64,000 nucleotides of DNA from Mugil cephalus (Eukaryota; Chordata; Actinopteri; Mugiliformes; Mugilidae), in NCBI RefSeq assembly GCF_022458985.1, contig NC_061777.1, forward strand, positions 18,193,668 to 18,257,667. The letters are read 5' to 3'. Shown here piece after piece: positions 11,528 through 24,750 of the stretch. The notes beneath the pieces were generated by a model, which did no database searches, had not been told where the DNA came from, and saw only the letters and a program-made list of their open reading frames with translations. The stretch's first letter is position 1. The number at the start of each line of letters is the position of its first letter. The translations under genes were made by a program, and so were the position numbers.

Positions 11528-14500
11528 CCTCAACTAAACTAGACACATTACTCCGCCTCAGTGCAAGGACAACAATGTAAAATAGACTGAATTAATATCA
11601 ACAATATGCTTTTCCTGCACACAGACAGAAATGTTATCACTTGCATATAGGGTTCAAGAATGAGATTACACAAAGAGGCTTTGTTTTTACACATAAAGAT
11701 ACTATCAGTAAAATGTATATGTATAAACCAAGCTGGAGACCTTCCTGTTCCCTGAAGGCCTTGATTGCCAACAACTCACTTTTTTCATTTTTTTTTTTTT
11801 TTTACCAACTGTTTATGTAAAACCTACCACTTTTAAAAATAAGCCACAACAATATTAAAATATCAGTCAGCATTATAAGGTAGCCCAGTGGGTGGGGAGT
11901 TCAAGAGGTGTGATTTCTGCGGAAAAATCAAGTCACTGCACTTAGGCTGTGAGCATTATCCGTGCCGGCAGATTTGTTCAAAGGTGGAAACGGCAGTGTG
12001 AAATTCTAAATCACACAAGTCTAAATCCCAAATCACCGTGACATTTTACAAGCAGGAAAATCAGTTTTTTCAATAAGGTCTATCTCGTTATGGCTGTTCA
12101 TTGACTAACGTGGAATTCATATCCACGGTAATATCTCAATAATAGCCTATTCAACTGAAGGGAACAAGTGCTTAGCTTCAACAAGCAAGAGGGAAAATGC
12201 CTAATAAAATATGAACAGTAGCAGCGCGAGCAGCTGCGCTGAGCCACGGATACACCTAAATATCCTTAACCACATTACAGCCACAAAAGATTACCAAAGT
12301 GATGTGTTAAGTAAATGCTGAACGCACTAATATCACCATATCCCTCGCCCCGAGTGCGGGTGCGTTTTTTTTTTATTTGGTGTGGATGCTTAGACACACA
12401 CGCACGCACGCACACACACACACACACACACAGCAGCAGCATGGTTGTAGAGCCATCTCACAGACACAGCCAGAAACGATTTACAGAGATGAGTAGAGCT
12501 CGAATGCCATGAAGGCAGGGAGCGCAGCGCACAGCTCTGGTTGTCTGGATGACACCAATGTGTCTGGGAGCTGACGGCCTGACACGGGTTTACATGTCAT
12601 ACCGCACACACTCGACACACCCAGAGCAACGCAGGAAGGTAAACAATCGCTGCTTGGAGACCGCGTTCTCAGACCGGTTTAATAATAAAAAAAGTGTTAC
12701 GCCACGCAGTTCTATCTTCAATTAATATTAAACCACCAGCACAGTTAAAAATAATGACATTAACCTTTAATGCTGACACACATAGCGCGAGCGTCTGTAA
12801 AATGAGTAAAAAGATAAATATTCCTTTAATGACAGAAGAAGAAAATGAGAAAGCGTGCGTCCAAGGGTTTGAAGCAACAAAGCTCCTTTTTTGGAGCAAG
12901 TTCCGCCGTCACACCGATTTCCCAGAGCCCAGTATCCCATGCGGCGGGCCTGTGCCCTTTCTATCCCAAGCCCCATACTTCCATGACGACACTTCACCTT
13001 TGACCCCGCGCTCCCGAGGCCGCGACCCCGTCCTCTCTGAACACAAACCGGCCCAATCAGAATGCCCCGCTCGCTGACAAAAACACCCAAAGGCCTTCGC
13101 TCCTATGACAGTGTGTGACATCAGGTCAGATTCCTTTAGCATAACAACTAACGCTCCGGTCTTGTGTGAGGACCGGGCCTTTGTCAGCAAAAAAACAGCC
13201 GCAACAATCCGAAGAGAAAAATGTCCGATTTTCTAAAATAGAAAAGGTCTGACATTAACCAGGAGCGAGGCCAGAGAAAACGGTGGTGAAACGTGACACC
13301 TTAAGATCCTCTGTATCGTCTGAGCGCAAGTCTCAGCAAACGCAAGATGTGTAGATCAGGGCCAAAAGTGATCGAGGTTTATTGAGGCTGCCGTAAAAAT
13401 CACGTACAGGTACATTCGAGAACGTCTTAATGAAGCGCTATCGGAGGTACTGTCCCAGGTATCTGTGGCCTGGAGTGAGTGGGGGGCACATGAGACTCCC
13501 TGCAAAGCCCCCCTCAACTCCGCCCGACTGCCGTAGTGTGACCTTTCCCTCAGAGCAGGGAGGATATCTGGGGGGAGCAGAGGGCACATTTTTCAGGCAA
13601 GGGCACCGAGGTTATTTTGGTTTGAATTTCCTCTCTGTTCTCTACAACATAAAGGAGGAAAAAAAAAAGAAAAAAAAAAAAGGAAAGACTTGCCCAGGCA
13701 GGCAATGCCCCCAGCAGTTGTTACCTTCTCTCCAGCAACACACCCTTTCCCATCCCCTAAAACTCATACCCACACACACACACACTCACTCACACACACT
13801 CACACCTCCCCCTCTGGCAAAAAGAAGTGCTTAGGAAACCAGACACAAATCAGAACATGGGAAGTGATTTAGAGCCTCCTTCATAACTCACAACCATGTC
13901 CAGGACCTGTCCAGCATGTCATCCAAGTCAGTGACATATTGATCTACTTCACTGTCTCTATTTTGTTTCAGCACACTGCTGCACACTTTATTTTCCATGT
14001 TTCCACCTTTTTTTTTTTTTTTTTTTAGAAAAGTTTAGCCGTGCATGAAAATAGTGGCAATTTTGAGATTAGGGGGGAGAACAGCAGTGTACAGCCGAGG
14101 CTTTTCTTTTGGATTAAGAGAAATATATAGGTCATTCTGAACCATCCTCCAGAAACTGCACTAAATTTAAATGTATGTAATTAAATGCACCAAATAAATG
14201 CATCGCAGGAGCTGCTTAATTATCTTTTTTTTTTCTAATCTTATTTTTAACGGTGGGCATATTTAAAGACGCACAGACCGTCCTGTTTTTAAAGAGAATG
14301 AACAATAGTTGTGGAGAAAAAAAAAAATGAATGGGATTTTTTTTTTCTTTTTTTGTTCCATGAATGCAAATGGTAGCTATTACCCAGTCGCTTGCCTCAT
14401 GAGCGACACTACAGATGTTCTCTGAAAAAACAACTCCTCTCTATCTCTCATACTTTCTCCACTCCATCAGCCTTTACTTCTGTCTCCCAGGAGAAACAGC

Positions 14501-15124
14501 GCCAGTGTCATAACTCATTTGTCAATTCATCAATACAAATTAAAAAGGCACCTGACGACTAACTGTAAAGACAAATAACATAACCTCCGCTGGCAGCGTG
14601 ACAACATCTACCTCTGAAAAAAGCAGAGTGCACACGTTCACACCTTTTGAAGGGTGCATGTGTACAACCCAGGACACATTTCAGGAGATATATATAACAA
14701 ACTGATGCACTTTTTTTTGTGTGTGCGTGTGTGTCTTGTTTAAACCGCTGTGGTATTAAACAAGGCAGCGCACATTTGGAGGCACGTCACATACATTCGC
14801 TATCGAAGGGCTGGAACTCCTCACTCACTGTGCATCCATTCCTCACTGCATTCAAGGAGAATATTCGCCACATGCTGAGACAAGTTTCATTTTATTCTAA
14901 CACCCTTCCCCCGGGAAAACAAAACACCGGAAGAGCTTCTATTTTGAAGAGTTGAAAATCCAGCAAAGAAAAAGACTTGACACCTTTATTCATCTTTTTC
15001 TCTCTTCATCAGTCACAAGCACGCTTCTTTAACAGGCTTCCTTTGACTGTCACTAGCGCTCAATGTCTTGCAAAAGCCCGGGAACATACGCACACACACA
15101 CACACACGTGCACACACACACGTG

Positions 15125-15166
<42 letters not shown>

Positions 15167-18100
15167 GCATATGAACAAACACCGCCTTAAATTCTAGACA
15201 CTTTAAACGCAAGATGGGCCTTTTCAGTCCTGCACTATTTACAAGCCAAGTAAATACTCTTAAATATTTTCAACACGTTAGAATTAAGCGCGCGTGTTCC
15301 ACCGTGCTAGACACCTGAGATCAGGGGCTGAAGCCGCGAGCCTGACACCGAGTCTAAATAAATCAAACTTTATGTCTACAGCTGACAAATCCACGCTATC
15401 GGGTTGCGCTGCCTACAATCCTGTTCTTTGTAACATACTCATACGCATACCAGCGCACACATAAAAGTGCAGGAGAAATATTGTATATTTAATGTTGGAC
15501 TATTTTTGCTGTTCACACCAGCGGAGGAGAAGAGTGTGTAAAACACTGCTGATAATATTGTATTTACCTGTTCTGTGGTAGTGAACCTGTCAGTAACTAA
15601 GTCAACTTCCAGCAGTTGCTGCAGAATGAATTATGACTTTTGAAAAACAATATTACCAATGCTAATTGCTATGATTATCATAATGATTATCATTACTGCA
15701 GTACAGGAGTGTGTGCAAGAGGCTCGGTGGATGTATGTTGCAGAAAAAGTCAATATGAAACACCTTGTAATGACAGGTAAAGAACACAGACTGCCCCGAG
15801 CTGTTTTTTCCACGTTCAAGCATGTGCCAATCACTTTCTTCTTTTTTAGAAAAAAAAAAAAAAAAGGAAACAGAAATTACTGGTGTGATTTGTGGGGCTG
15901 TTGACGCACTGAAATGTCAAAGCCAGGTAGTCTCACAGGATTGTTCTCCGGGGTGGAATATCAATACGGCTCTTTCTGCGCTTTAAGTGCTTTCTAGTGG
16001 GTCTGATAAGATGCAAGTTCCTTCTTTTCAAACCTGTCAAAGTCAGAGTGACAGAGATTTGATCATTATTGGGGCTGTTTAACAACTGATTACTGAGCGC
16101 GAAAGTGTGAAACTATTCCACGAGGTCAACTGTGAAGTGTGTTAACTGTGCTGATAGACGAAAAAAGGAAAGAGGAAAAAGTCACACATGTGCGTGTGGC
16201 AGAGAGAAAAAAAAAAAAAAAGTAAAAATAAAAATAACTGAATCACTTCCTACGCCTGCTGGTTCCCCGTTATCAAGACTTTGCATGAGTTTCCAATTGA
16301 ACGGTCAGCTTCTGGCTAAGATATATATATATTTAAATATATATATATACACGCAGCATTTATATATGAGAAGGAAAAGGGAAGAACGTCACAAAAATTG
16401 TTTTAAAAAAAGGAGAAATAAAATTAACTGCAGAAGGGAACGTAGATCATGTTTAACTCCACTTCTTGTTTCTATGGGGGCATAAGACGGCGCGTAGCAC
16501 ACCAGACTCTGCAGGACATGAGCAACTGGTGTGACTGTTGAACAATATCACAGAGATAGGAGGCCAAATATGGGGTCCAAAGGGGGATATTACTGCCACA
16601 CGCATCACTTTAAACAGGCGCACGGGGACAGCAGAGAGGGTGAGCTGGAACGCACTGTGTGAACAGAGATCAGCGCTGAGAGAGAAGGAGGGAGCGCTTC
16701 CTGAGAGCACAGTTTGATTTTTATCATTCAGTTGTCCACACGTCCAAATATTCTAGCCCACATCCGATTTAAATGCAGCACGTTCTGCGGCTCCTGCAGT
16801 CAGCCAGGCGCACACAACTGGACAAGACTGCGATAAACGACGGGAACAAACTGACCCCTGACTCTCATCCCAAGCAAACACCTCCACGTCTCCGCATCAG
16901 CGAAACACTGCAAAACTCAACTGTATAAAATTTCAGGCTAAATTCTTTTTGCGCCACAGAGCAAAAATCCTGAACTGAAAAGCACCAAACGCGCATTATG
17001 TAGTTGTCATGTCAAACTCTAAACTCTCATATTTAGACACGTTCTCTGTAGAAGTAGAGCGCCTGATAACTGAAGTCATGTGTAAAGCTTAAACATCTAA
17101 AGAACTAAAATTAGCGAAATTTGTTGCTAATAATCCACTATACTTAAATGCATTTTAAATGGTGTTTTTAATTAAAATTAAAATTAAATAAGGCATTTGC
17201 AGGTAAGACTGTTGTTGAACTTGTTAACCTGATAGACTGCCAGCTGTTTAAGAATGAATATAATCCATGCATAATACAACAACACTCTAAATAAACCGTT
17301 CAAAATATATGTAAGTGAAAGGGCGATGACAAAAGTATTTTGTGAAAACAAAAAAGTATTTTAAAAGTAGTGCGAAAGTATTTTAACTGGAAGAAAAAAA
17401 AATATTGCAAATGAAATTCCTAAGATTTCTGTAACTGTCCAAAATATTAGAGAAAATAAATATTAACAAATGATCTTAAGCTGATGATTAACGTGTTATT
17501 TCAACTAAGTGTAAGTGTCACTCAAATGATGTGGATTCATTTCTTCCCAATTCGTCTTTCATCATCACTAAGTTTCATTAGGCTGAAGAATTGTCCTGAA
17601 TTATTTAAAATTAGTGTCACTGGCATTATCTTGCCAATGGCAGGGTTTTGTTTACAAGACAGAGGACTTAAAACTTGACTGAGTGGCCGAGGGCGGATCT
17701 TTTTCCTTTTTCTTTCTTTCTTTCTTTTTTGTGCTGTGTGAAAAGCCTGTGGGATGTTGGCTCCTATGGAACTACTCTGAGGGCTATGACTTATCTTAAA
17801 TTATTATGTTATTTTGCTCCCTTCTGTGTAGCCTAAGCATCAGATTCAATCTCGAAATCCCCCTCCCAAATACACCTCCACCCTTTTTTCATCTTTGCTG
17901 TCTGAAGCACTCAAATGAGAAACTGTCAGGAGCTGTGATTTGTGCTAACTAGCTATCGATCGCGCCAGAGCTGCATGCCTTGTGTCCATGCAGGGAGGGC
18001 TGGAAGAGGAGAGGAGGGAGAGAGAGAGAGGAGAGAGAGAGGAGAGGGAGAGGGGGAGAGAGGGAGAGAGAGAGAGACCTATTTGTGAATTTAATGCTAA

Positions 18101-21100
18101 GTGTGCTATCTGTCCCAGACAAATTAAAACAGCAAGTGCAACAGGATGACTCTTCAGTGTTGGGTTTTCTACAAAAAAATATATATAAATAATTAAAGTA
18201 ATAATAATAATTAATCTTCAATAGTATTGGTCTTATTTATCACTGATAACAGATTGTATTTTTACTTATGATGAAATGTAAAATGTTAGTTTGGCTCATT
18301 GTGGATAAAATGAATATGTAAACTGTCCGTTGTTCTTCTGACTCCTACTTGGGTTGGACAGCGATATAACCTGCTATCACAATCTAAACGGTAACTCACA
18401 GTGCTCCTTCCATGTAATGGCATTAGTGTTACAACCCGACACCCTGCGCTCAGTCTCATATAAACAATGTGCCTAGACTCCAGAGTCCGCGCGATGCGCG
18501 CCCCCGCACCCCTCTGCACCCGCACCGACCAGAACAAAGAAGCGCTGGAGACGCGCTGAGCGCTCTGCACAAATGCATCTATACACGTCTACATTTACCT
18601 AAATGATGATATATCCAAACACCCAAAGGGATTTCGCGAGCTTAAACTTGATACTGGGCAATTGTTTAAAATGTAGTTGTTCGTGTAGCCTCGTCAACCA
18701 CCTCTGTCGTTTGATTTGGTTTGATTTTGGCTCAGCCAAGACGAATAAAGAAAAGAAGAGAGGAACAAGCACAAATAAAACAAAATACGACACCATAAAA
18801 TTCAACCAAAGTGTTCCGGTAAACAGAACGTCAGTATTTCTGCAGTTATAGCGGATAACAGTGTTTTACATTATGATGAAGCACAGAACTGAAACTACAA
18901 CTGTGTACTTATTACGACGATCGTACGCTTTTTTATGAATTACTATTGCCATTATCATTATTATTATTATGATTGGAATAAAAAAAAATTGGAATAAAAA
19001 AAAACTGTTGAACAACGTGAAAATTTTAATCTACATTTTAATTTAGACACCATTAAGATAAAATTAAATTGATAATATAATGATGAACCCTCCTTCACTG
19101 ATAACAGTAATATCTGACCTAACTGATTCTGTACGTTCAGCTTTCCTGCGATAAACTCTAATTAACTTCCAAACATATTTCACTTTAATTGAGTATGATA
19201 ATGATAATAACAATAATAAAGTACATATTTAAATGTAACAATAATATCCTAAAAAATGAAAAATGTTTATCGCAAAAAATAAAAAATAAAAAAAACACAA
19301 ACAACCCTACATTTAAAAACTAAATATCAAGGAGTCGTAAAGAATCTACTATCGTCACGGAAAAACACACGGAAAAACAAAAACGGAATGGCAGTAATTT
19401 CATCGTCATACTTAATCTTAAGAATCCTTTCCGGCCGATCTAAAATCAATCCACTTTCAACAGCTCTGTGTTATCCTATGGTAATAACAAAAACAAACAC
19501 GTAACAAGGCGAGGGAAACCCCGCTGCGCAAACGCATATCCTCAGAAAGCTATTAATCTTCTCAATGTAGTTGTTCACCCTGAAAACCGAGATAAAGAAC
19601 CACAGGAAATGTTTACTTTTCTTGAGCTGTTCATTTGAAGTGCCATTGCAACGAGGAAACGTACAAAATACATACTTTGTACTTTAGATACAGCGTTTAA
19701 CTTGATAATGTGTGCATTTCCAAATACCACATATTTTACACACTTCAGTACAGACTCAATTTAGCAAATAAAATGTCCTCATATATCCTTTTTTTTTCTC
19801 GTTGTAAAAATGTGAATGGCTGATAATAATATAATCTGTACATATAAAATTCAAATATTCCAATTACGGCAGCTTTCTGCCTACACACTATGGACAAAAG
19901 GTCTATTATCAGCGTCACCAGAGCATTTGACCTATAATGTGTTTCACATAAAATAATAACATTTCAAAAATTAAAATATATTAAATATATGTATGAATAT
20001 GGATAACGTATTATACTCTGTGGTTCATGTGACAGATAGTGAGGGAAGATGGGGAGAGAGAAAAAGAAGAAAACCAGAGGAATGAAGCAATTTCAATTAC
20101 CTTCTTTACTGTTGTTTTGGCTCTTATTTTTTTCCCAGGGTCCCAAGGCCTTGTCATCCTCTGACCCGTCCATCATGGCCTTGTCACTGGGCACGTACCA
20201 GGTGGCGTGCTGCTCTGCCATGAGAGTGTCAAGGTCAATAGTGCCCATTGAGCCCTTCCCAGCATCCGGACTGCAGCTCGCCAGCTCATTGTCTCCGTTC
20301 TGTGAGGGACAGTCACCATTCTTTTTGCCATTCTTCATGGCTAAGGGCTGGTCTTCAGAGATACTGAACTGTTGCCGCTGCAGCTGGATCTGGGCCTGCA
20401 GAATCTCCAGAGGATGGATTTCCTCCTGGCCAGAGGTGCTGGATGGGGTGCGTACCTGCTCCACCCCAGGAGTGCCTGGGTGGCTTACCCCGCTGGCCCC
20501 TGTGCCCACACCAGCATTCAGTCCATAGCTGTCTGGTGTCGAGGTAGTATGATTGTTAATGCCCATGCCCAGGGGCTTTTGTCCATTTATCAATCCGTGA
20601 TCACTCCTCTGCATTTTGGGTGAGCCGGTGATCATAGGACTGCGATTAGGCTTGATGGCTGACGTCCCTCCCGCATCTGAACTGGAGGACACCTCATCCT
20701 CGTTGCCATAGTGGGTGCTGACATCGTCAGGAAAGTCCACTCTTGGTGAGCTACTGTCAGACTTGGCAGCAACACTTTGAATACCACTGTCCAAAGAAGA
20801 CATAAGGTCAGCCTGGTCCCCCAACATTAGGTCACCTCCTTTTCCCCAAGATGGTGATTGAAGGTGTTTTTCATGGGGCGTGCCCCCACCCCTCTCCCCA
20901 ACGCCAGCCGAGGGGGTCTGCTGGCCTGGACTTACAACAGGGTTACCATTGTCAGAGGAAAAAAAAATTCCAGGGCTCACATGTCCACTGTCTCTTTTTC
21001 TCCTCCCTCTCCCTCTCCCACTCCCTGTTGTTGCCTTCCCCTCACTGCACGGGGTAGCGTCCATGTTGTAATTTGGGGAGAGGGCACTGGCTTCCCCCTG

Positions 21101-23632
21101 CACCGTCTGGCTTTGACTTGCAGGCTTAGAGTTGCTATTCCCAGTGCCAGGCATCTGGCTGTTCTGGGAAGTGCTGCTCTGAAAATATTCAGGACCAGCA
21201 CTGCCAGTCCCATTAGATGTGCTGCTATTAATGTCCTGCTCTGTCTGACTCAGTTTTCGCTTGCCCTCATTTTGGTTCTTCTTGTTGAATGTTACATTAA
21301 GATTTGGGGCCCCTAGGCTAGCGATCATGTTCTGGCAGGCAGTGGAAAGGGCCGCTAGGCAGCTCTGACCAAAAACACTGTCTTTAGTGCTGGTTTTGCT
21401 GAAGTTCCCGAGGGACAGAGCTCCAAGCTTACTAACAGACGGCCGCTGGCCTGAGGGGAACTCAGGCTGAGGAGGGTAGCTCCCTGGTGAGGTGCTCACC
21501 CCCTGGGGAGCACTGTGGGCCGGCCCTTGACGGTTAGCCCCCCCATAGGGAAACGGTGGCTGTGCTCCCATTGGAGGTGCAGGGAAGTCAGCTGGCCGCC
21601 TCTCTGCTGGTGCATTTGGATGTCCTGTTCCTGCTCCTGGAGACTGCATTTGTGAGAGGTTTCCCATGTTGCCACTGAACTGAGAGTGCATGCCCGGGGA
21701 ATGAAGGGTCTGCACGTGTCCATCTCCTGTTATTCTCATGGGCTCCTGCATTCCAATGCCTGGCCTAAACATCATTCCGGCCCCATTCTGCTGTAGTCCC
21801 ATGTCATGGGGCCCCGACTCATTGCTTGCTCCACCCATGCGCCGTGACATCATCTCTCCAGGTGGGTGGGACCCCTGAAACCAGGAGTTCTCCTGAGTTA
21901 CATGAGGATTTTGTCCATCGATGTTGGGCATTCTGCCACCATTCTCCCTGTCAAAGTTGGGCTGAGGCATGCTTCCAACTGGGCCCCCATGAGCCATTGG
22001 ACCGGGAGGTACATCGCCATGGTGACCCAACTGCTGCAGACTCGGCTGCCTCATCCTCTGCTGCTGGTTGCGGGAGGCCATTTGTTTTATCATCATGGCT
22101 GCATTCTGGCGCTGCTGCAGAGACTGCTGCTCAGGCCCGGGATGCTGCAGGGGACCTGGAGCAAAACCTTCATTCACAGGTGGGGTGAACTCTCCAGGAA
22201 GGCCGGGGTAGGCAGAGGGAGAGAGGTGGTTGTCCATATTGCCACACCAACCTTCGCTACCATGTGCATTAGGAAAATCAAATCTAGGCCTTTTTGCCAT
22301 GTTCATATAAGGAGAGTCAAAGTGTTGCAGCCTCTGATTTGGGGGATGATGGGAGGGAGGAGGAGCTGGATTTTGCATATTAAACATGGGGTCCCCGTAA
22401 GGGTGCAGGCCCCTATTTTCCAGTCTGTGAATTGGATATTCAAACTGGTTGTGTTGGCCAGGTATCATGACCCCTCCATCCAGAATGTTAGGGTTAGTAG
22501 AGCCCGGCTCAGCCTGAGAGGGTCGGGGGAGGCCAGGGGGGCATGAGTTCTGTCTAGCTATCAAGCCAGCCTGTTGTTGCTGCTGCATGAGAGGATGTCG
22601 TGCACTGACCCCAGGCTCCATTCCCACAGACACTTTCCGGCCATTTCCAAACCGCTCAAAAAACACTCCATGCTGAGGCTGCTGGGGCTGGGGTGGTGGC
22701 TGGTGCCCCTTAGAAATGCCCTGCATACCTGGTGTCCGTGGCATTCCGGGGTTCCCTGGGAAATTCCCACTGGGAACTGGCCTCCCTGGCCCAAAATGCG
22801 GTAACTGAGATTCTGATTCTGATGGGGAAAACACGGGTACATCAAAAGGTCCAGATGGGGGCTCGTTGGGGAAGTTATACTCTAATCCCTCCACAGCTCC
22901 CTGGTTGGGCATCCGTCGAGGCTCTAAACCGTGAGACTCAGAAGAGGAGGATGAGGACGAAGGAAGACCATGGAAGGATGCTGCTCTATTGGGTGACTGG
23001 TCCAGGGGTAGACAGGGGGCAGGGACAGCATGGTTGCCGCTGGGAGGCCCGTGATGTTGAAAGTCAGGCATATTACCAGGCCGCTGCTGTTGCTGGGGAA
23101 AGCCATCTCCTGTCTGTCCCTCAGCAAGAGGATCAAATCCTTCTCCAAAGCCCTGCTGTGGTCCCATGCCATTATTGTTGTAGCCCATTAACCTTCCACC
23201 GTGCAGACATGATGACCCCGGCTCTGGGCCTCCAAAATTCCCACTGAAATGAGGATGGTGTTGGTGGGGGTGAGGTTGATGGCCATGAGGATGTCCTTGA
23301 TGAGGTTGCTGGTTGTTAAAAAATCCATGCATTGCTCCTTGCTGCTGAGGCTGCTGCTGCTGCTGGAGTCCTCCGCCTGCATGCATGTCTGAGTGTCCCC
23401 GTGGGTGAAAGCCCCCATACTGCTCTCCGTTCATGTTCATATTGAGCCCAAGCATTTGCGGCTCGCTCAGAGGGCCCATGCCGGGTTCCACGGCTCCGGG
23501 CGGGCCTCCAGCGTGAAAACCTGGGCTTTTATAATGTGAGCCCATGTTCAGTCTCTGTTGGTTTACGCTTCTCTCTGACTGGCCAGGGTTTCTGCTATTA
23601 ATTTGAGAACCAAACTGCTCCAGCCCAAACAT
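9152..23632 (-). CDS. mn1: MN1 transcriptional co-regulator, complete, two coding exons
   Basis: Join of 23632-20101 and 9399-9152 gives 1259 residues (human MN1 is about 1320). MN1 is a largely disordered nuclear co-regulator acting with transcription factors and chromatin complexes in craniofacial and brain development; it is a fusion partner in meningioma and myeloid leukaemia. The start is the ATG at 23632, giving [15 protein letters not shown], which matches the vertebrate N-terminus and has A at -3. Visible landmarks are His/Gln/Gly-rich stretches at about residues 85-140, a conserved block starting [13 protein letters not shown] near residue 733, a basic AT-hook-like [10 protein letters not shown] near 874, [20 protein letters not shown] near 1075, and the C-terminus [20 protein letters not shown]. 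The exon junction falls inside codon 1178 (G|AA). Two oddities are that the long human polyglutamine run is absent and that a 16-glycine run sits in exon 2. Identity is very secure; the boundaries are manual. Confidence 0.97.
9305..9352. repeat. mn1: GGN trinucleotide array coding 16 glycines (MN1 exon 2)
   Basis: On the minus strand a run of GGT, GGA and GGG codons, in frame in MN1. Confidence 0.97.
9683..9720. repeat. (AC)n microsatellite
   Basis: Interrupted CA repeat in the MN1 intron. Confidence 0.9.
11431..11526. repeat. Long (AC)n microsatellite
   Basis: Nearly 100 bp of CA repeat with short CCCC interruptions near its left end; the longest dinucleotide array noticed in the window. 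Confidence 0.97.
12394..12432. repeat. (AC)n microsatellite
   Basis: CA repeat with CGCACG interruptions in the MN1 intron. Confidence 0.92.
13770..13805. repeat. (AC)n / CACT repeat
   Basis: CA repeat with CACT variants in the MN1 intron. Confidence 0.85.
15090..15166. repeat. Compound (AC)n with GTGC/CGCG interruptions
   Basis: Alternating purine-pyrimidine tract including CGCGCG. Confidence 0.93.
16321..16348. repeat. Perfect 28-bp AT palindrome
   Basis: Fourteen-base arms centred on TTTAAA with no spacer, in the MN1 intron. Confidence 0.9.
18005..18077. repeat. (GA)n purine tract
   Basis: About 70 bp of GA/GGA purines in the MN1 intron. Confidence 0.93.
20101..23632 (-). CDS. mn1: MN1 coding exon 1
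   Basis: Single open exon of 3532 nt coding 1177 codons plus one base. It ends ...NSKE+G at 20101 and is followed by the donor GTAATT (20100 leftward). Unspliced reading would stop after two more codons, which supports the donor. The huge first exon followed by a small second one is the known vertebrate MN1 structure. Confidence 0.96.
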
Positions 23633-24750
23633 ACTCCCCTGCAATCAATCCCACATGACGGCCAGTTTGCCAGACATCGGCACACAGTCTATTTTTCCGT
23701 CTGTCCTCGAAAACAAAAAAAAAAAAAAAAGGAAAATATGATACACACAAAAAAACGATTCAAATATTTGTATTATACTGCTGATTATTCTGCGTTGTTC
23801 TACTTCAAATATCAAAACTCACCACATAAGTTCTCATTGCTTGGAATCAATTGTGGTTTTTCAACTTCTCCAAGGACGCGGAGCAGACAGTGTCCAAATG
23901 CGCACATAAGCTGTGTATCTGTTTCCGTATTAATGGTCTTCGTTTTCCCACATATGATTTAAAAAACAAATCTAAAACAGCGTTATTAAAGTTGCTAACA
24001 CTAATCTATCGCATTCCAAAGTTTTCCCGTGCGCATTTCTTCAGGGCGAACATGACGCAAAAACGGCTCTTTAACAAACTATCAGTGAAGCGCGAAAGAT
24101 TCAGATGGCTTGAACGGGGAATTCAGCAGTTTCTCTCTACTAGTTCATTATTCCAGGCCGATGTCAAATGTCCCAAAATGACTTTCTGTAAAAGGTCCCA
24201 TACTGGAAATACATTAAAAAGTCCAACTGGAGCCGTGGAGTTAAAACTGTCTCTTCCGTTTGAGTGAAGAAAATCTTTCTTTAAATAAATACTGCCCACC
24301 GACGTCCTTCAAAATCTCTCAGAAGGCATGCGGCCAAAAGTCCAGTGTGATGGAAAGTCCTCAAACAAGACTCTCCAACACGGCCACCGGAGAACCGGGG
24401 CGACTGTTCGTGCGACCTAAACCCGGAGCAGCGCGTCATGCACTACCCGCACTCCACGAACACCGAGCGGCTTGACAGCATCCTTCATCCACAGACGGTC
24501 ATGCGCTTTGTAGCGGAGCGCAGTGCCTTAAGTCCTTTCAGTGTGGTTCGTTCCCAGTGTGCGCGTCCCTCCGTTTACCGAGTCTTGCCTGGTGTGGTCT
24601 GAGTGCACTTGGGAGCGATTCACAGATACACTCACACTCCGCTCTACCGCTTGGCGCTGTGTGAGATCAACGCGTCCAGAGGAGCCAGCAACAAGTTTTG
24701 CATTTCTGCAGCCACTTCCATCCACGAGGTCTCAGCCAATCACAGCGACC
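23633..24750 (-). promoter_or_regulatory. mn1: MN1 5' UTR and probable promoter region
   Basis: About 1.1 kb upstream of the MN1 ATG. GC content and CpG density rise in 24330-24700, and a CCAAT pentamer occurs on the plus strand at 24736-24740. If transcription starts near 24.5-24.7 kb the 5' UTR would be about 1 kb, similar to the long human 5' UTR. A three-codon upstream reading frame lies at 23645-23656. No TATA box is convincing, and the start site is unknown. Confidence 0.45.
23645..23656 (-). promoter_or_regulatory. Minimal upstream ORF (Met-Trp-Asp-stop) before MN1
   Basis: Reading leftward, ATG TGG GAT TGA ends 12 nt before the MN1 start codon. It could reduce initiation at MN1 if it lies in the mature leader. 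There is no evidence beyond the sequence. Confidence 0.3.

Larger units (their letters stand above)
9400..20100 (-). other. mn1: MN1 intron, 10.7 kb
   Basis: Single intron joining codon 1178. I see no coding exon on either strand. Its left part (9.6-15.2 kb) holds several long CA arrays, poly-T runs and C-rich stretches. Its right part (16.9-20 kb) is AT-rich with ATT/ATA runs and an AT palindrome at 16321-16348. Parts of 18.9-19.8 kb are free of simple repeats and could contain enhancers, but nothing in the sequence alone proves this. Confidence 0.8.

Noticed and set aside
11210-11533. Cys-Val repeat protein
   Set aside because: It is a translation of the CA microsatellite.
20049-20528. 159-residue open frame on the plus strand across the MN1 exon 1 donor
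   Set aside because: It overlaps conserved MN1 codons in antisense and spans the intron boundary; no motif is recognised.
21866-22546. 226-residue open frame on the plus strand inside MN1
   Set aside because: It is antisense to the MN1 exon; its length follows from the skewed codon use of MN1, and it shows no family resemblance.
20093-23644. MN1 start at the TTG four codons upstream of the ATG
   Set aside because: The ATG at 23632 gives the conserved MFGLEQ start, and nuclear genes rarely initiate at TTG.
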